Positions 62,333 through 64,000 of a stretch of 64,000 bases of DNA are shown piece after piece; position 1 is the stretch's first letter, and the number at the start of each line of letters is the position of its first letter. The notes under the pieces were generated by a model that was given only the letters and a program-made list of their open reading frames with translations, was not told the DNA's origin and did no database searches. The translations under genes and the position numbers were made by a program. The stretch comes from Rhynchopus sp. YZ270_cl-10 (taxonomy: Eukaryota; Euglenozoa; Diplonemea; Diplonemida; Diplonemidae), in assembly GCA_964035575.1 (NCBI GenBank), contig OZ037863.1, positions 1,094,001-1,158,000 on the forward strand. The letters run 5' to 3'.

Positions 62333-63232
62333 ATGGGAAAAGGGAAGAAAGTGTTGGACAGTTATGCGCAGTTCTGGACGTTGATCACCCTTGTGATCCA
62401 TTTTTTGCATTGTCTTTTGTGTCTCTCGAACTACCTAGACTGGGTGCGACACCAGGAGGAGCAGCTGGGGCTCCGCATCGTGAGATTGTATTTAGCCTTG
62501 ACGATCATCGCAATCATCAGCTTTCTGCTGTTCTCGTCTGTGTTCTACATGTGGGCGTGGCGTTACGCCAGCAGCGAGGACGCTGCCAAGAGACGCCGCA
62601 TTTGGGGAATCGCCATCAACCTTGTGTTTGCGGACTTCCCACTGTTCTGCACTGAGGTCGACATTGTGTGGAATGTGGGGTTCGCCACCGGGCTGCAGGG
62701 GCTTTCCTTCATCTTCACGTGTCTGTCCTTTGCGTACAGTGCGATTCGTGTGTGGTTGTTCGTCATGGTGCGTGTCATTAAGCGTGCCTCGCCCCACGCT
62801 CACGTAGGGGGTGTCCAAGCGACCAACGGTGGTGTCATCCCCCAGTCGCCTGCCCGTGCTGACAACCCCTTTGGTCTTTCTGCCTTTGACCGCATGCCAA
62901 TCGACAAAGCAGTCCCACAGCACTCATTCGTCAGCAACGAAGAGGAGATGGGCGGCCCGACCGCAATCCCAGATGCATTGGGCGACGTGGATCAGTCCTT
63001 CGATATCGACGCTGTTCGGGCAGGTATGTGGGGGTGTTTTTTTTTTGTACTTTTTCCTTTTCTCAAATATCCGGATATTTCAATTTCAACCTTTTTTAAC
63101 AACACTACAGGTGGCATCATCCCGGCCCCCAGGCAGCAAGTCACCTACCACGCTCCCACGCCAGCGCAAGGCATCATCCCCACAAACACGTACTCCCGTG
63201 CGCCCTCAGTCTACAGTGTAAACGCCCCATGA
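62333..63232 (+). CDS. Four-pass membrane protein of unknown function
   Basis: Exons 62333-63023 and 63111-63232 join in phase 1 (GCAG|GTATGT ... CTACAG|GT) to give 270 residues; an unspliced read-through frame is also open. Four hydrophobic segments are visible: FWTLITLVIHFLHCLLCLSN (about 14-35), LYLALTIIAIISFLLFSSVF (about 53-75), WGIAINLVFADFPLFCTEVD (about 92-112) and LSFIFTCLSFAYSAIRVWLF (about 123-145). Basic residues after segments 2 and 4 (RRR, VIKR) suggest cytosolic sides there. The C-terminal 120 residues are hydrophilic and proline-rich, ending APSVYSVNAP. The conserved-looking D-x-P-x-F-x-x-E in segment 3 is a useful search handle. I do not recognise the family. Confidence 0.75.
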   Translation: MGKGKKVLDSYAQFWTLITLVIHFLHCLLCLSNYLDWVRHQEEQLGLRIVRLYLALTIIAIISFLLFSSVFYMWAWRYASSEDAAKRRRIWGIAINLVFADFPLFCTEVDIVWNVGFATGLQGLSFIFTCLSFAYSAIRVWLFVMVRVIKRASPHAHVGGVQATNGGVIPQSPARADNPFGLSAFDRMPIDKAVPQHSFVSNEEEMGGPTAIPDALGDVDQSFDIDAVRAGMWGCFFFVLFPFLKYPDISISTFFNNTTGGIIPAPRQQVTYHAPTPAQGIIPTNTYSRAPSVYSVNAP

Positions 63233-63715
63233 GAAAAGGGGAACCAAACATAAGGGTCGGGGGGGGGGGGGAGTCTCGTTTTTGGGTGTTTTTCCAGGTT
63301 ACGAACACAGTTTTTTTGTGTTGCTTACTGAGACTAAAACACGAGGCTTTGTGGTCTCAAGCTTACCAACCTTTTGTTTGTCACAATAGCGCTGGACCCT
63401 TTTTGACTCCCCCCGGCCCCACCCCCCCAGCTCCCCCCTCCGCCCGTAGATTAGATACAAAAGCCTTTTTAACCATTTCCTCCTTTGTTTGTTTGGATTG
63501 TTAGGTCCCAAGAGAGGGGAATGGCCTTGGTGTTGTAAAACATTTTCCAAAATATGCCCACAAGTTCACAAATTCAATCAGCAGGCAACGTTCCCAACGA
63601 AAAGGAGAAGGGGTTGGTAATGTCACTTTTAAAAAAGATGCATGTGTGCAGAAGAGGGATGAATTCATCCTTCAAGTTGCCTTTTTTTCCCCCCCTCCCC
63701 CGCGGGTGGGTGGCA

Positions 63716-63770
63716 GTGCCTGCGTCCCAGAGGCGTTTTTTTCACTATCAACTTCACTTTTTCTTCCGAC
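63716..63770 (+). repeat. Family D element
   Basis: GTGCCTGCGTCCCAGAGGCG then TTTTTTTCACTATCAACTTC and ACTTTTTC. It matches the copy at 9318. Confidence 0.65.
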
Positions 63771-63894
63771 CATCCACAGTACTAAAGTAGAGTGTACCGC
63801 AAAGGTAAGCGGCGTGCTTTGAAAGCAATTAATGAGTATTTCTTTTGTGGGATATTCCTCATATGCAGAACGTTAGGCTTTCAAAATATTGTTT

Positions 63895-63945
63895 AGTGGA
63901 GCTCATCCTCGGGTGTCTACACTAATACAACCAAGTTTTCAAAAA
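63895..63945 (+). repeat. Family H element
   Basis: AGTGGAG and CTACACT flank CTCATCCTCGGGTGT, followed by AATACAACCAAGTTTTCAAA. Confidence 0.6.
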
Positions 63946-64000
63946 TAAGTGAAAGCGCTTCCTCGGGTGCAAAAAGAAAGAAGGAAGCATTAAAAAAATG

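Larger units (their letters stand above)
63233..64000. other. Terminal intergenic stretch
   Basis: No gene is seen. A family D element is at 63716-63770 and a family H element at 63895-63945, the latter near identical to 13161-13189. Confidence 0.55.

Overview
The window is nuclear DNA of a unicellular eukaryote. The evidence is spliceosomal introns with a strong (C/G)AG|GTATG donor and a YAG acceptor, mostly in phase 0, together with a spliceosomal/decay LSM7 protein, a cullin of the SCF type and a J-domain protein. It is very probably flagellated: it carries CFAP21/EFHB, a protein of axonemal doublets, and a tubulin tyrosine ligase-like (TTLL) enzyme. The species cannot be fixed from the sequence. 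A free-living excavate or metamonad-like flagellate would fit (my inference, low confidence).

Layout. 0-3.2 kb: tandem, intron-containing genes for divergent ubiquitin-like (UBL) domains, the last unit broken. 3.7-5.4 kb: two very pure short-unit arrays (GATGGCAT and TGTGTAC). 5.9-12.0 kb: LSM7, EFHB/CFAP21 and TTLL. 15.3-38.7 kb: a cluster of four genes for polymeric group I truncated hemoglobins. Each begins with a dimerization/docking helix motif of the RIIa/Dpy-30 type and a globin-like domain without the heme histidine, followed by 7, 6, 8 and 4 heme-competent globin domains (25 in all). 40.9-43.6 kb: a full-length cullin-1-like gene. 44.8-50.2 kb: a mobile-element zone with a foldback, a Mutator-like element with about 175 bp inverted ends and a 9 bp target duplication, a second element with 41 bp inverted ends, and a zinc-knuckle transposase remnant. 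50.7-53.6 kb: a helical-repeat (PPR-like) protein and a J-domain protein. 57.2-61.3 kb: three tandem genes joining an N-terminal UBL domain to a beta-propeller-like body. 61.9 kb: a decayed kinase fragment. 62.3-63.2 kb: a four-pass membrane protein.

How the genes may fit together. The docking motif on the globin polymers, next to EFHB and a TTLL enzyme, suggests heme polymers tethered to a cytoskeletal or axonemal scaffold for handling oxygen or nitric oxide. The individual motifs are visible; the joint role is inference.

The long gaps between genes hold many short dispersed elements. The clearest are about 30 bp hairpins with a GNRA tetraloop (GAGA, GTGA, GGGA) closed by C-G beside a bulged purine, on stems of different sequence that stay base-paired. 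Other families pair a hairpin with a tail such as TATCAACTTCACTTTT or CCAACAATTTATCAAAAA. These look like selected RNA structures or very short mobile RNAs and I know of no name for them.
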